In this document: positions 47,310 through 55,281 of the stretch, piece by piece | Position numbering within the stretch: the first letter of the stretch is position 1 | Layout: each line of letters starts with the position of its first letter | NCBI RefSeq assembly: GCF_022346185.1 | Contig: NZ_JAKRMS010000002.1 | Coordinates: 56,923 to 120,922, forward strand | Reading direction: 5' to 3' | DNA from: Cellulomonas sp. ACRRI | GTDB lineage: Bacteria > Actinomycetota > Actinomycetes > Actinomycetales > Cellulomonadaceae | Length of the DNA stretch: 64,000 bases | Made by a program: the position numbers and the translations under genes | The notes under the pieces: model-generated | Told to the model about the DNA's origin: nothing | Seen by the model: the letters and a program-made list of their open reading frames with translations, nothing else | The model's database searches: none

Positions 47310-50300
47310 GCCGGACCGCCAGCAGCAGCGCCCCGCCGGCCGCGAGCAGGAGCGCCGCGACGCCGGCGAGCGCCAGGCCCTCCGTGCCGGTCACGCCGAG
47401 CGCCGCGCGGGCCGCGGTGCCGGAGGGGCCGGACCCGGCGGAGCCCCCGCCGCCCGGCCCGCCGGGGACGGCGCCGGTCCCGCCCGGCGTGCCCGGCGCG
47501 CCCGGGGTCGTGCCGCCGTCCGGTGCCGCGACGCGCAGCGTCACCGCATCGGTCGCCACGGTGCCGGCGACGTTCGCGACCACGAGCCGCAGCATCAGGC
47601 CGTCGTCCGCCGCCACGGGCGTGTAGGTCAGCGTGTGCCGCACGGTCCCGGAGGTCGGGGCCGCCGCGAGCCGCAGCCCGGGCCCCGTCCAGGCCGCCGC
47701 GCCGACGACGACCTGGGTGGCGCGCGCCCCGTCGGGCACGGCACCCCAGGTGCGGCCGCCGTCGCGCGACGCCTGCCACTGCGCGGTGCCCGCGTCCGCG
47801 TCGACCACCCAGGCCACCTCCACCGGCTGCCCCGCCGTGGCGCGCAGGGCGCCGTCCGGGCCGACGCCGTCCGGCGCGTCGACGACCACCGGGGCGGCGA
47901 CGACCGTGACAGTCGCGGGGGCGCTGGTGGCGGTGGCGGGCCCGGCGACGAGCGTCGCGGTCGCGACCGCCCGCACCCGGGTCCCGTCGGCCGGCGCGGG
48001 CAGCACCAGCACCGGCCCGGCGGCGCCCGGGACCGCGGTCCAGGCCACCCCGTCGGGGGAGGTCTCCCACGCGAGCGCGGGCGCGGGGTCGCCGGTCGCG
48101 GTCACCTCGAACCGCGCCGTGCCGCCGGCGGGCACGGTGACGTCCGCCGGGTCGGAGACCGCGGGCGGGGTGAGGACGCGCAGGGTCGCGGCCGCGCTCG
48201 GCACGTCCGCGACGGCGGCGTTGCTCGCGAGCGCCCGGTAGGCCGAGCCGTCCGCCGCGGCGGTCGCGGGCACGACCAGCGTGCCGCCCGTCGCGCCGGC
48301 GAGGTCGACCCAGCCGCCGCCCGGCGCGCGGACCTGCCAGCGCAGCGTCGGGGCGGGCGACCCGGCCGCGGAGGCGGTGAAGGTCGCGTCGGTGCCGGGG
48401 TCGGCGGTGACGTCGGCGGGCTCGGTGGTGAAGGTCGGCGGCGTCCGGACCGTGAGGGTCGCGGGCGCGGTGGCGACCTGCCCGCCGGCGCCGGTCGCCA
48501 GGGCGCGGACCAGGAGGCCGTCGTCGGCACCGGCGGCCGGGCGCTCGTAGACCGGGCCGGTCGCACCGGCCACGTCGGACCAGCCGGTCCCGTCCGTGCT
48601 GGTCTGCCAGGTGACCGTCGGGGCGGGCTCGCCGGCGGCCGCCACCTCGAACCGCGCGGTCCCGCCCGCGAGCACCGTGACGTCCGCCGGGCTCGTCACC
48701 TCGGGGCCCCACAGGACGGTGAGGGTGGCGGGCGCCGACGTCGCCGTCCCCGCGAGGCTCGACGCGACGGCCCGGTACCGCGCGCCCTGGTCCGCGCGGT
48801 CGGCGGTCACCTCGAGCGTCCCGGCGGTGGCGCCGGGCACGTCCGTCCAGCCCGCGGCACCGGGGGCGAGCACCTGCCAGCGGACGTCCGGCGCGGGCGT
48901 GCCGGTCGCGACGGCGGCGAACGCGGCGACCTTTCCTTCCGCGACGGACCGGTCCGCCGGACCGGTGGTGAACGCCGGGGCGTCGTGCCGGGTCAGCGTC
49001 GCGGGCTCGCTCGCGACCTCGCCCGCCGCTCCGGTCAGCACGGCGCGGACCCGCAGACCCGCCTCTCCGCTGCCGACGACCCGGTCGTAGGTCGTGCCGG
49101 TCGCGCCGGCGACGTCGGCCCAGGGGCCGGTGGCCGCCGGAGCGGTCTGCCAGCGCACCGCGGGCGGCGGCGAGCCCGCGACGCCGACGGTGAACCGGAC
49201 GGTGGCTCCCGGGAGCCCGCCCGCGTCCGCCGGCTGCGCGGTGAGCTCCGGCCCCCAGGTGACCGTGAGCGTCGCCGGGGCGCTCGTCACGGTCCCGGCC
49301 GCGTTGCCCGCGACGACCCGGTACCGGGTGCCGTCGGCGGCGCGGGCGGCGTCCACCGCGAGCTGCGCCGCGGTCGCGCCGGGCACGTCCGCCCAGGTCG
49401 CGGACCCGGCCGGCGCGCTCTGCCAGCGCAGCGCCGGCGCGGGCGACCCGGTCGCGGTGGTCGAGAAGGTGGCCTGCGTGCCCTCGAGCGCGGTGGCGTC
49501 CGCGGGAGCGGTGACGGTGGGCGGGACCGGCTGCTCCAGCACCGCCGCGGCGGTCGCGGCGTCCACGGTCGCCCGGACGGTCAGGGTCGCGCCGGGTCCG
49601 CGGGCGAACCGGGCCGCCGCTGTGCCGCCCGCCCCGAGGACCGCGTCGGCAGTGGCGGAGGCGGCGTCGGCGGCCGGCTCGAACGTCCAGGCGACGGCGC
49701 GCCCGGTCAGCGCGGCCAGCAGCGCGGGCGGGGCGGCGGAGCCGTCCGCGAGCGCCACGCGGGCAGTCGTCGTCGTGGCGTCGCCGGTGACGGGTCGCGC
49801 GGGATCCGCGTCGAGGGCGAGCACGGCGCGGGGCGCCGTCGTGGTGACGCCGACGGCCCCGCAGGCCGCGTCGGTCCCGCCGGGCGCGCAGCCCCACCAG
49901 CTCGAGACGGCGGCGACCGGCCCGACGACCGACGCGGCGCGCGTGGTCCCGGTGACGCCGTCGGTGTTGCCGACCAGCACCGACGCCGCGACCGAGCCGG
50001 AGGCCAGCCACAGCGCGCCGCCGTCGCCCGCGCCGCCGGAGCCGTTGACCGTGTTGCCCTCCACCCGGGTCCCGGAGACCGCGGTCGTGCCGGTGGCGAG
50101 CACGGCCGAGCCGCGGGCGGCCGCCGCGGACCCGGAGGTCACGGTGTTGGCGGTGAAGGTCGACCGCTCGACCGTCAGGCCGGCACCGGCGACGTACAGG
50201 GCCCCGCCGCCGAGCACGCCGGACCCGGCGCCGCCGGTCACCGCGTTGCCGTCGAAGGTCGAGCCCGTCACGACGACGGTGTCCCCGGCCGCGACGCCGA

Positions 50301-51003
50301 GCATCGCGAGCGCGCCGCCCGGCGCCCCGTACGCGGTGTTGCCCCGGAAGGTGCAGTCCTCGACCCGCAGCGACCCGCCGGACATCTGCACCGCACCACC
50401 GGGTGCCGCGGCGTCCTCGACCCCGGTGCTGCTCGCGGTGCCGGAGACCACGCAGTCCCGCAGGGTGAGGGCGTCCGGCCGGCCGGGGACGCCCGAGCCC
50501 GCGAGCACCGCCCCGCCGCCGCCGACCTCCGCGGCGTCGGCCGCGTCCGGCACGCCCCGCCGGATCTCGACGCGCTCGACGGTGACGTCCACCCCGCCGA
50601 CCAGCCCCGGGTCCAGGTCGAGGACCCGGCGCCCCGCACCGTCGACCGACCACGTGCCGTCCGAGGTGAGCAGGAGCGTCGCGGGCGCCGCCGGTGCGTA
50701 CGTCAGCGGCCCCGCGGCCAGCGTGATCGCCGTGCCGCCGGGCACGGTCACCACCGCGTCGTCCTCGCGGGCGGCCCGGCAGAGGGCCTCGCGCAGCGTG
50801 GTCCCGGCCGCACCGTCGTCGCAGCCCGCCGTCAGCGCCGCGTCGGCGGCCGTGGTGACCGTGATCTCGACGGCCTCGGCGGCCACCGCCGCGGGCGCGC
50901 CGAGGGTCGCCCCGGCGGGTGCCACGGTGCCGGCGGACGCGGTCACGGCGGCCAGCGCGAGCGCGGCGAGGGCACGCCGGAGCGCGGGACGAGGGGGGTG
51001 CAC
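47296..51003 (-). CDS. 1235-residue Ig-repeat surface protein with sortase-type tail
   Basis: A signal peptide is followed by an LREALC segment (TTLREALCRA, like CSLREA domains) and right-handed beta-helix repeats (about 90-400; GNTVNGSGG, GNTDGVTG). Seven Ig-like domains of 85-90 residues lie from about 495 to 1150, each with patterns such as GSPAPxxRWQ and GATxG. A Gly/Pro-rich stalk follows, then the LGVTG motif (1202-1206), a hydrophobic helix and RRRRG. That tail is a class E-type sortase signal with Gly for the usual Pro/Ala. Probably wall-linked, for adhesion or polysaccharide contact. Confidence 0.9.
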   Translation of the reverse strand: MHPPRPALRRALAALALAAVTASAGTVAPAGATLGAPAAVAAEAVEITVTTAADAALTAGCDDGAAGTTLREALCRAAREDDAVVTVPGGTAITLAAGPLTYAPAAPATLLLTSDGTWSVDGAGRRVLDLDPGLVGGVDVTVERVEIRRGVPDAADAAEVGGGGAVLAGSGVPGRPDALTLRDCVVSGTASSTGVEDAAAPGGAVQMSGGSLRVEDCTFRGNTAYGAPGGALAMLGVAAGDTVVVTGSTFDGNAVTGGAGSGVLGGGALYVAGAGLTVERSTFTANTVTSGSAAAARGSAVLATGTTAVSGTRVEGNTVNGSGGAGDGGALWLASGSVAASVLVGNTDGVTGTTRAASVVGPVAAVSSWWGCAPGGTDAACGAVGVTTTAPRAVLALDADPARPVTGDATTTTARVALADGSAAPPALLAALTGRAVAWTFEPAADAASATADAVLGAGGTAAARFARGPGATLTVRATVDAATAAAVLEQPVPPTVTAPADATALEGTQATFSTTATGSPAPALRWQSAPAGSATWADVPGATAAQLAVDAARAADGTRYRVVAGNAAGTVTSAPATLTVTWGPELTAQPADAGGLPGATVRFTVGVAGSPPPAVRWQTAPAATGPWADVAGATGTTYDRVVGSGEAGLRVRAVLTGAAGEVASEPATLTRHDAPAFTTGPADRSVAEGKVAAFAAVATGTPAPDVRWQVLAPGAAGWTDVPGATAGTLEVTADRADQGARYRAVASSLAGTATSAPATLTVLWGPEVTSPADVTVLAGGTARFEVAAAGEPAPTVTWQTSTDGTGWSDVAGATGPVYERPAAGADDGLLVRALATGAGGQVATAPATLTVRTPPTFTTEPADVTADPGTDATFTASAAGSPAPTLRWQVRAPGGGWVDLAGATGGTLVVPATAAADGSAYRALASNAAVADVPSAAATLRVLTPPAVSDPADVTVPAGGTARFEVTATGDPAPALAWETSPDGVAWTAVPGAAGPVLVLPAPADGTRVRAVATATLVAGPATATSAPATVTVVAAPVVVDAPDGVGPDGALRATAGQPVEVAWVVDADAGTAQWQASRDGGRTWGAVPDGARATQVVVGAAAWTGPGLRLAAAPTSGTVRHTLTYTPVAADDGLMLRLVVANVAGTVATDAVTLRVAAPDGGTTPGAPGTPGGTGAVPGGPGGGGSAGSGPSGTAARAALGVTGTEGLALAGVAALLLAAGGALLLAVRRRRG

Positions 51004-51020
51004 GCCGGAAGACTAGGTGT

Positions 51021-51054
51021 TTCACCCGGGCGGCGGACCCGTCGTCCGGGTGAA
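51021..51054. promoter_or_regulatory. 34-bp dyad between Ig-repeat gene and DUF6916 cassette
   Basis: TTCACCCGG (51021-51029) and CCGGGTGAA (51046-51054) are perfect inverted arms separated by 16 bp, in the divergent promoter region of the two genes. Confidence 0.55.
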
Positions 51055-51104
51055 CCTCGTAGGCTCACCCCCGCCCGATCGTCCCCGCAAGGTCCAGGAG
51101 TCCC

Positions 51105-51461
51105 GTGCTCACGCGTCGCACCGTGCTAGTGGCCGGCACCGCGGTCGCCGGCGTCGCCGCCGCCGGCGGGGCGGTGCTCGTGGCGCGGCGACCGACGCTG
51201 CCGCTGACCCTCGCCGCGCTGCGGCCGCTCGTCGGCGACGCGTTCGAGGTCGACGGGCGCACCGTGACGCTGGCCTCCGTGACCGGGCGGGACGGCGGGC
51301 GCGCCACGGAGGCGTCGTTCGCGCTGCGGTTCACGGGCGCCGGCGACCTGCCCGGCGCGACGCGCACGTTCGCCCACGCGGACGGCGACCTGGTGCTGCA
51401 CGCGGAGCCGGTCGGCGCCGAGCGCAGCACGCTCGAGGCCGTCGTGGCCCGGACGGCCTGA
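51105..51461 (+). CDS. DUF6916-like protein with twin-arginine start
   Basis: A 118-residue protein started by GTG at 51105 after GTCCAGGAGTCCC. The N-terminus TRRTVLVAGTAVAGVAAAGGAVLV looks like a Tat or Sec signal. The remainder (LRPLVGDAFEVDGRTVTLASVTG, FALRFTGAGDLPGATRTFAHADGDLVLHAEPVG) matches the DUF6916 outline found next to stand-alone tail-collar genes. Secreted; function unknown. Confidence 0.78.
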   Translation: MLTRRTVLVAGTAVAGVAAAGGAVLVARRPTLPLTLAALRPLVGDAFEVDGRTVTLASVTGRDGGRATEASFALRFTGAGDLPGATRTFAHADGDLVLHAEPVGAERSTLEAVVARTA

Positions 51462-51475
51462 GGCGGGGGACGGAC

Positions 51476-51979
51476 GTGGAGCCCTACCTCGGGGAGATCC
51501 GGCTCTTCGCCGGCACCTACGCGCCCGCGGGGTGGGCCGCCTGCGACGGACAGCTGCTGCGGATCACCGAGAACGAGGCGCTGTTCTCCCTGATCGGCAC
51601 CCGCTACGGCGGCGACGGCGTCACGACCTTCGGGCTGCCGGACCTCCGCGGGCGGTGGGCCGTCGGGCGCCGCGGCGCGAACCTCGGCGAGACCGGCGGC
51701 GCGGACGCCGTCGCGCTGACGAGCAGCCACCTGCCCCAGCACACGCACGCCGTGCAGGGCGCGGTCGCGACGGCCACGAGCACGTCGCCGTCCGGCGCCG
51801 TCTGGGCCGCGAGCCTCGCGCCGGCGTACGCGCCCGGCGACCCCGGCACCGACGGCCAGCTCCTGGCCGGCGACGCGCTCGGCTCCGCCGGCGGGGGCCT
51901 CCCGCACGAGAACCTCCCGCCGTACCTCGGGATGATGCACATCATCGCGCTGACCGGCGTCTACCCGCCTCGCGACTGA
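51476..51979 (+). CDS. phage tail-collar domain protein (single domain)
   Basis: A 167-residue protein with one tail-collar/MdpB-like domain: YLGEIRLFAGTYAPAGWAACDGQLL, FSLIGTRYGGDGVTTFGLPDLRGR, HLPQHTHAVQG and NLPPYLGMMHIIALTGVYPPRD. The GTG at 51476 lies after GGGGACGGAC. It is the first of three collar domains here. Confidence 0.88.
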   Translation: MEPYLGEIRLFAGTYAPAGWAACDGQLLRITENEALFSLIGTRYGGDGVTTFGLPDLRGRWAVGRRGANLGETGGADAVALTSSHLPQHTHAVQGAVATATSTSPSGAVWAASLAPAYAPGDPGTDGQLLAGDALGSAGGGLPHENLPPYLGMMHIIALTGVYPPRD

Positions 51980-51988
51980 GAGCTGGAC

Positions 51989-53023
51989 ATGGACCCGTAC
52001 CTCGGCGAGCTGCGCCTGTTCGCGACCGACTACGTGCCCCGGGGCTGGCTGCCCTGCGAGGGGCAGACGCTGACGATCGCGCAGAACGCCGCGCTGTACT
52101 CGATCCTGGGCGTCCAGTTCGGCGGCGACGGCCGGACGACGTTCCAGCTGCCCGACCTGCGGGACCGCTCGGTCGTCGCCCCCGGCCCCGACGTGCAGGT
52201 CGGCGCGGTCGGGGGCTCGCGCACCGTCTCGCTGACGACCGCGCAGATGCCGGCGCACTCGCACCAGGCGCAGGGCTCCACGGCGCCCGCGGACCGCGCC
52301 GAGCCCGGTGGCGCCCGCTGGGCCACGACCGCCGAGCCGCAGTACGGCACCGCGCGGCAGGTCGTGCTCGCCCCCGGCACCGTCGACCCCGCCGGCGGGT
52401 CCCAGCCGCACGAGAACACACCGCCGTACCTGGCGCTCTCCTGGGCGATCGCGGTCCAGGGCGTGTTCCCGAGCCGGGACGACGGATCGGCGACGACCGT
52501 CCCGGCCTACACGGGCGAGGTGCGGCTGTTCGCCGGGAGCTTCGTGCCGGCCGGCTGGGCGGCGTGCGTCGGTCAGCTGCTGCCGATCGCGCAGAACACC
52601 CCGCTGTTCGCGCTCCTCGGGACGAACTACGGGGGCGACGGGCGGTCGACGTTCGGCCTGCCCGACCTCCGCGACCGCACACCGGTGCACGTCGGCACCT
52701 CCGCGCCCGGCCGCCGGGACATCGGGGTGGGCCAGCAGGGCGGGGCCGCCGAGGTCACGCTGACCACCGCCGAGCTGCCGCCGCACACCCACGGCGTCCG
52801 CGGCACCGGCGCGCGCGGCAGCACCGGCAACCCCTCCGGGGCGTCCTGGGCGGTCGCCCAGCAGGGTCGTGCGCGGCGCGACCTCTACACGACGTCCGGG
52901 CCCGGCGTGGCGATGGGCGGCGTCGTCGTCGCCGGCGGCTCGCAGCCGCACGCCAACCGCTCGCCGTACGTCGGCGTCACGGCGATCATCGCCCTCAGCG
53001 GGGACTGGCCGCAGCGCCCCTGA
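51989..53023 (+). CDS. fused double tail-collar protein
   Basis: A 344-residue protein made of two complete tail-collar domains (1-163 and about 175-344), each with FATDYVPRGWLPCEGQ / FAGSFVPAGWAACVGQ, the GGDGRTTFQLPDLRDR / GGDGRSTFGLPDLRDR core and PPYLALSWAIAVQG / SPYVGVTAIIALSG end. Elsewhere three separate genes are common; here two are fused. It follows the single-domain gene after 9 nt. No phage genes adjoin. Confidence 0.88.
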   Translation: MDPYLGELRLFATDYVPRGWLPCEGQTLTIAQNAALYSILGVQFGGDGRTTFQLPDLRDRSVVAPGPDVQVGAVGGSRTVSLTTAQMPAHSHQAQGSTAPADRAEPGGARWATTAEPQYGTARQVVLAPGTVDPAGGSQPHENTPPYLALSWAIAVQGVFPSRDDGSATTVPAYTGEVRLFAGSFVPAGWAACVGQLLPIAQNTPLFALLGTNYGGDGRSTFGLPDLRDRTPVHVGTSAPGRRDIGVGQQGGAAEVTLTTAELPPHTHGVRGTGARGSTGNPSGASWAVAQQGRARRDLYTTSGPGVAMGGVVVAGGSQPHANRSPYVGVTAIIALSGDWPQRP

Positions 53024-53131
53024 GCGCGGACGCCCCGGCACCTGCGTGCCCGGCGGACCCCGGGCGCGGCCGTCCGCACGGCCCGCGCCCGGCCTCGCCG
53101 CGCGCCGTCGGCCCAGGCCTCGGGCGCGCAG

Positions 53132-53160
53132 TTGACATCCCGACCACCCGGTCGTAATTT
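53132..53160 (+). promoter_or_regulatory. promoter of MFS gene
   Basis: TTGACA (53132-53137) and TAATTT (53155-53160) are 17 nt apart. The palindrome at 53167-53186 starts where transcription should begin. Confidence 0.6.
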
Positions 53161-53166
53161 CTCCCG

Positions 53167-53186
53167 TACCTACCGCGCGGTAGGTA
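53167..53186. promoter_or_regulatory. perfect 20-bp palindromic operator
   Basis: TACCTACCGCGCGGTAGGTA is its own exact reverse complement, of TetR-operator size. No regulator gene adjoins it. Confidence 0.75.
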
Positions 53187-53263
53187 GTGGTGGCGCCGAC
53201 GACGAAGGCACCACGACGTCTCAACGTGGAGCCGTCCGACTCCCATGGCCGAAGAAGGTTCAC

Positions 53264-54559
53264 ATGGACGCGCAGGCAACGGTCGCCGCCGAGGGCACGC
53301 CCTCGACCCGCGACGACATCGCACCCGACACCGGTCTGGCGTTCACGCGGGCCCGCACGCTGCGGTTCGGGATCGGGTTCTTCGTCTTCGGCCTGCTGTG
53401 GATCGTCGGTCTGCAGATCGTGGCCGCCGTGCTGCTCCCGCAGCGGCTCCGCGACATCGGCGTCGCCTCGCCGGAGACGCTGCTCGGCTCGATCAGCGCC
53501 ATCACCGCGGTGGTCTCCCTGGTGTCGAACCTCGTGTTCGGCAACCTGTCCGACCGGACCCGCGGCCGGTTCGGCCGGCGGGCGCCGTGGATCCTCGGCG
53601 GCGGCGTCCTCGGCGGCGTCTCGCTGTTCGCCATCGGCGTGCTGACCAGCTCCGCGGGGATCACGCTCGTCTACTGCCTGTGCATGGTCGGCCTCAACAT
53701 GATGCTGGCGCCGGCGGTGGCGGTCCTGGCCGACCGCGTCCCGGGCAGGCTCCGCGGCACCATGTCCGCGTTCTACGGCGGCGGCCTCGCCGGCGGCGCC
53801 CCGATCGGCTCGCTCGTCGGCGCGCTGTTCATCGTGAACTCGTTCCCCGGCTTCGTGCTCGGCGGCGCGCTCATGGCCCTCTCGGCCGTCATCGCCCTCG
53901 TCGTCTGGCCGCGGGAGAAGTCCGCCGCGGACCTGCCGCCGGCCGCCGCCGGGTTCCGCGAGCTGCTCAGGTCGTTCCGCCCGCCGCGCAAGGCCCCGGA
54001 CTTCTACCTCGCGTTCGCCGGCCGGCTGTTCATGCTGGTCTCGTACCAGATGGTCATGGCGTACCAGCTGTACATCGTGCAGGACCACGTCGGGCAGTCC
54101 GTCGAGGAGTCCGCGAAGACCATCGCCACGATGTCGGTGATCCTCCTGGTCGTGTCGCTCGTCGGCTCGGTCGTCTCCGGCCCGGTCTCCGACCTCATCG
54201 GCCGGCGCAAGCTCCCCGTGGTCGTGTCGAGCGTGCTGTTCGCCGTCGGCATCGCGATGCCGTGGATCTGGCCGACCCCCGCCGGCATGTTCCTGTTCGC
54301 CGGGATCGCGGGCTTCGGCTACGGCGTCTACACCTCCGTCGACCAGGCGCTGAACGTCGACGTGCTGCCGAACGAGGAGGAGGCCGGCAAGGACCTCGGC
54401 ATCCTCAACCTCTCGACCACCGCCGGCCAGACCGTCGGCCCGCTCATCACCTCGGCCCTGGTCGTGGCGACCGGCGGCTACGGGCTCGTGTTCCCGGTGT
54501 CGATCGTGGCCGCGCTGCTCGGCGCGTTCTTCATCACGCGGATCCGGTCGGTCCGCTGA
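53264..54559 (+). CDS. MFS transporter
   Basis: A 431-residue protein with twelve helices. The A-like loop reads NLVFGNLSDRTRGRFGRRAPWILGGG, the RFGRRAP variant found in sugar and glycoside (GPH-like) transporters. The second-half loop is GPVSDLIGRRKLPVV. It starts at ATG 53264 with AGAAGG upstream and an approx. 97-nt leader that holds the perfect palindrome. The substrate is not known. Confidence 0.88.
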   Translation: MDAQATVAAEGTPSTRDDIAPDTGLAFTRARTLRFGIGFFVFGLLWIVGLQIVAAVLLPQRLRDIGVASPETLLGSISAITAVVSLVSNLVFGNLSDRTRGRFGRRAPWILGGGVLGGVSLFAIGVLTSSAGITLVYCLCMVGLNMMLAPAVAVLADRVPGRLRGTMSAFYGGGLAGGAPIGSLVGALFIVNSFPGFVLGGALMALSAVIALVVWPREKSAADLPPAAAGFRELLRSFRPPRKAPDFYLAFAGRLFMLVSYQMVMAYQLYIVQDHVGQSVEESAKTIATMSVILLVVSLVGSVVSGPVSDLIGRRKLPVVVSSVLFAVGIAMPWIWPTPAGMFLFAGIAGFGYGVYTSVDQALNVDVLPNEEEAGKDLGILNLSTTAGQTVGPLITSALVVATGGYGLVFPVSIVAALLGAFFITRIRSVR

Positions 54560-54594
54560 GCTGACGCCGCCGCGGCGCCCCGCCGCACCCGCTC

Positions 54595-54633
54595 GAGGCC
54601 CCGGGCCGGACACCGCGTCCGACCCGGGGCCTC
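54595..54633. terminator. bidirectional terminator after MFS gene
   Basis: GAGGCCCCGGG (54595-54605) pairs exactly with CCCGGGGCCTC (54623-54633), with inner GGAC/GTCC. It lies between the convergent MFS and nucleotidyltransferase genes. Confidence 0.8.
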
Positions 54634-54637
54634 GTCG

Positions 54638-55126
54638 TCAGCCCCCCGGTCCGCCCGCGCCCAGCCGCCCCAGCAGCGCGAGGTCCGCCAGGTCCACCGC
54701 GCGCGGCGGGTAGCCGGTGTGGAACGCGACCTGCTGCGCCGCCGACAGGCAGCCCACCAGCCGGCCGTCGATCGTCCCGGTGACGAAGCACCCCGGCGGG
54801 TAGTCGAACGTGACGCCGTCCAGACCCGCCTGCGTCCCGCGCCCCCGGGCGTCGAACGCCACGGGGTGCAGGTCGACCCACCGCCCGCCGGGAGCCGCGA
54901 GCTCGACCCGCACCGGCCGCCAGTCCGTCTCGACGGCGTAGTCCAGCACCGCCAGCGCGCCGACGGCCGCGGCCTCGCCGGCCGCGTCGAGCGCGAGGTC
55001 CAGGTCCCGGTGGGCACGGGTCTGCCGGCCCACCAGGGCGTCGACGCCCCAGCCGCCCGCGACCCAGGAGCGGCAGCCGGCGGTCGCGAGCGCGTCCAGG
55101 ACGCGGTGCACCTCGGCGGGGTCCAC
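54638..55126 (-). CDS. lincosamide/aminoglycoside nucleotidyltransferase-like protein
   Basis: A 162-residue nucleotidyltransferase with AGGWGVDALVGRQTRAHRDLDLALD, the GG-D...HRDLD pattern shared by LinA/Lnu and ANT(2'')-type enzymes, and WVDLHPVAFD with a third acidic residue. The GTG at 55126 has GGAGG 8 nt upstream; a GTG 9 nt earlier is too close to that site. Antibiotic modification is possible but housekeeping relatives exist. Confidence 0.78.
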   Translation of the reverse strand: MDPAEVHRVLDALATAGCRSWVAGGWGVDALVGRQTRAHRDLDLALDAAGEAAAVGALAVLDYAVETDWRPVRVELAAPGGRWVDLHPVAFDARGRGTQAGLDGVTFDYPPGCFVTGTIDGRLVGCLSAAQQVAFHTGYPPRAVDLADLALLGRLGAGGPGG

Positions 55127-55281
55127 GCGCGTCACCTCCCCGGGGTCGCCGTGCGCCCCCACTGTGCCAGCGGGGCGGCCTCCCGGCCACGCCGTACACC
55201 CGCCGGACACCTCGGTCGGCCACACTGGCCGGCGACGGCCGCGCACGCGCCGCTCCGACGACGACCCGGGAGGACGACGGC

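Noticed and set aside
47153..51025. Very long alternative reading frames overlapping the Ig-repeat gene (e.g. 1290 and 1164 codons)
   Set aside because: They are Arg/Gly/Ala/Pro-rich shadows of high-GC coding DNA, without domains, starts or ribosome sites. The minus-strand frame at 47296-51003 has signal, domains and tail.
51105..53023. Prophage
   Set aside because: Only tail-collar domains are present, with no integrase, portal, capsid, terminase or lysis genes nearby.
51065..54613. A 1182-codon minus-strand frame opposite the collar and MFS genes
   Set aside because: It is His/Arg/Asp-rich with no recognisable domain, while the plus strand has four well supported genes.
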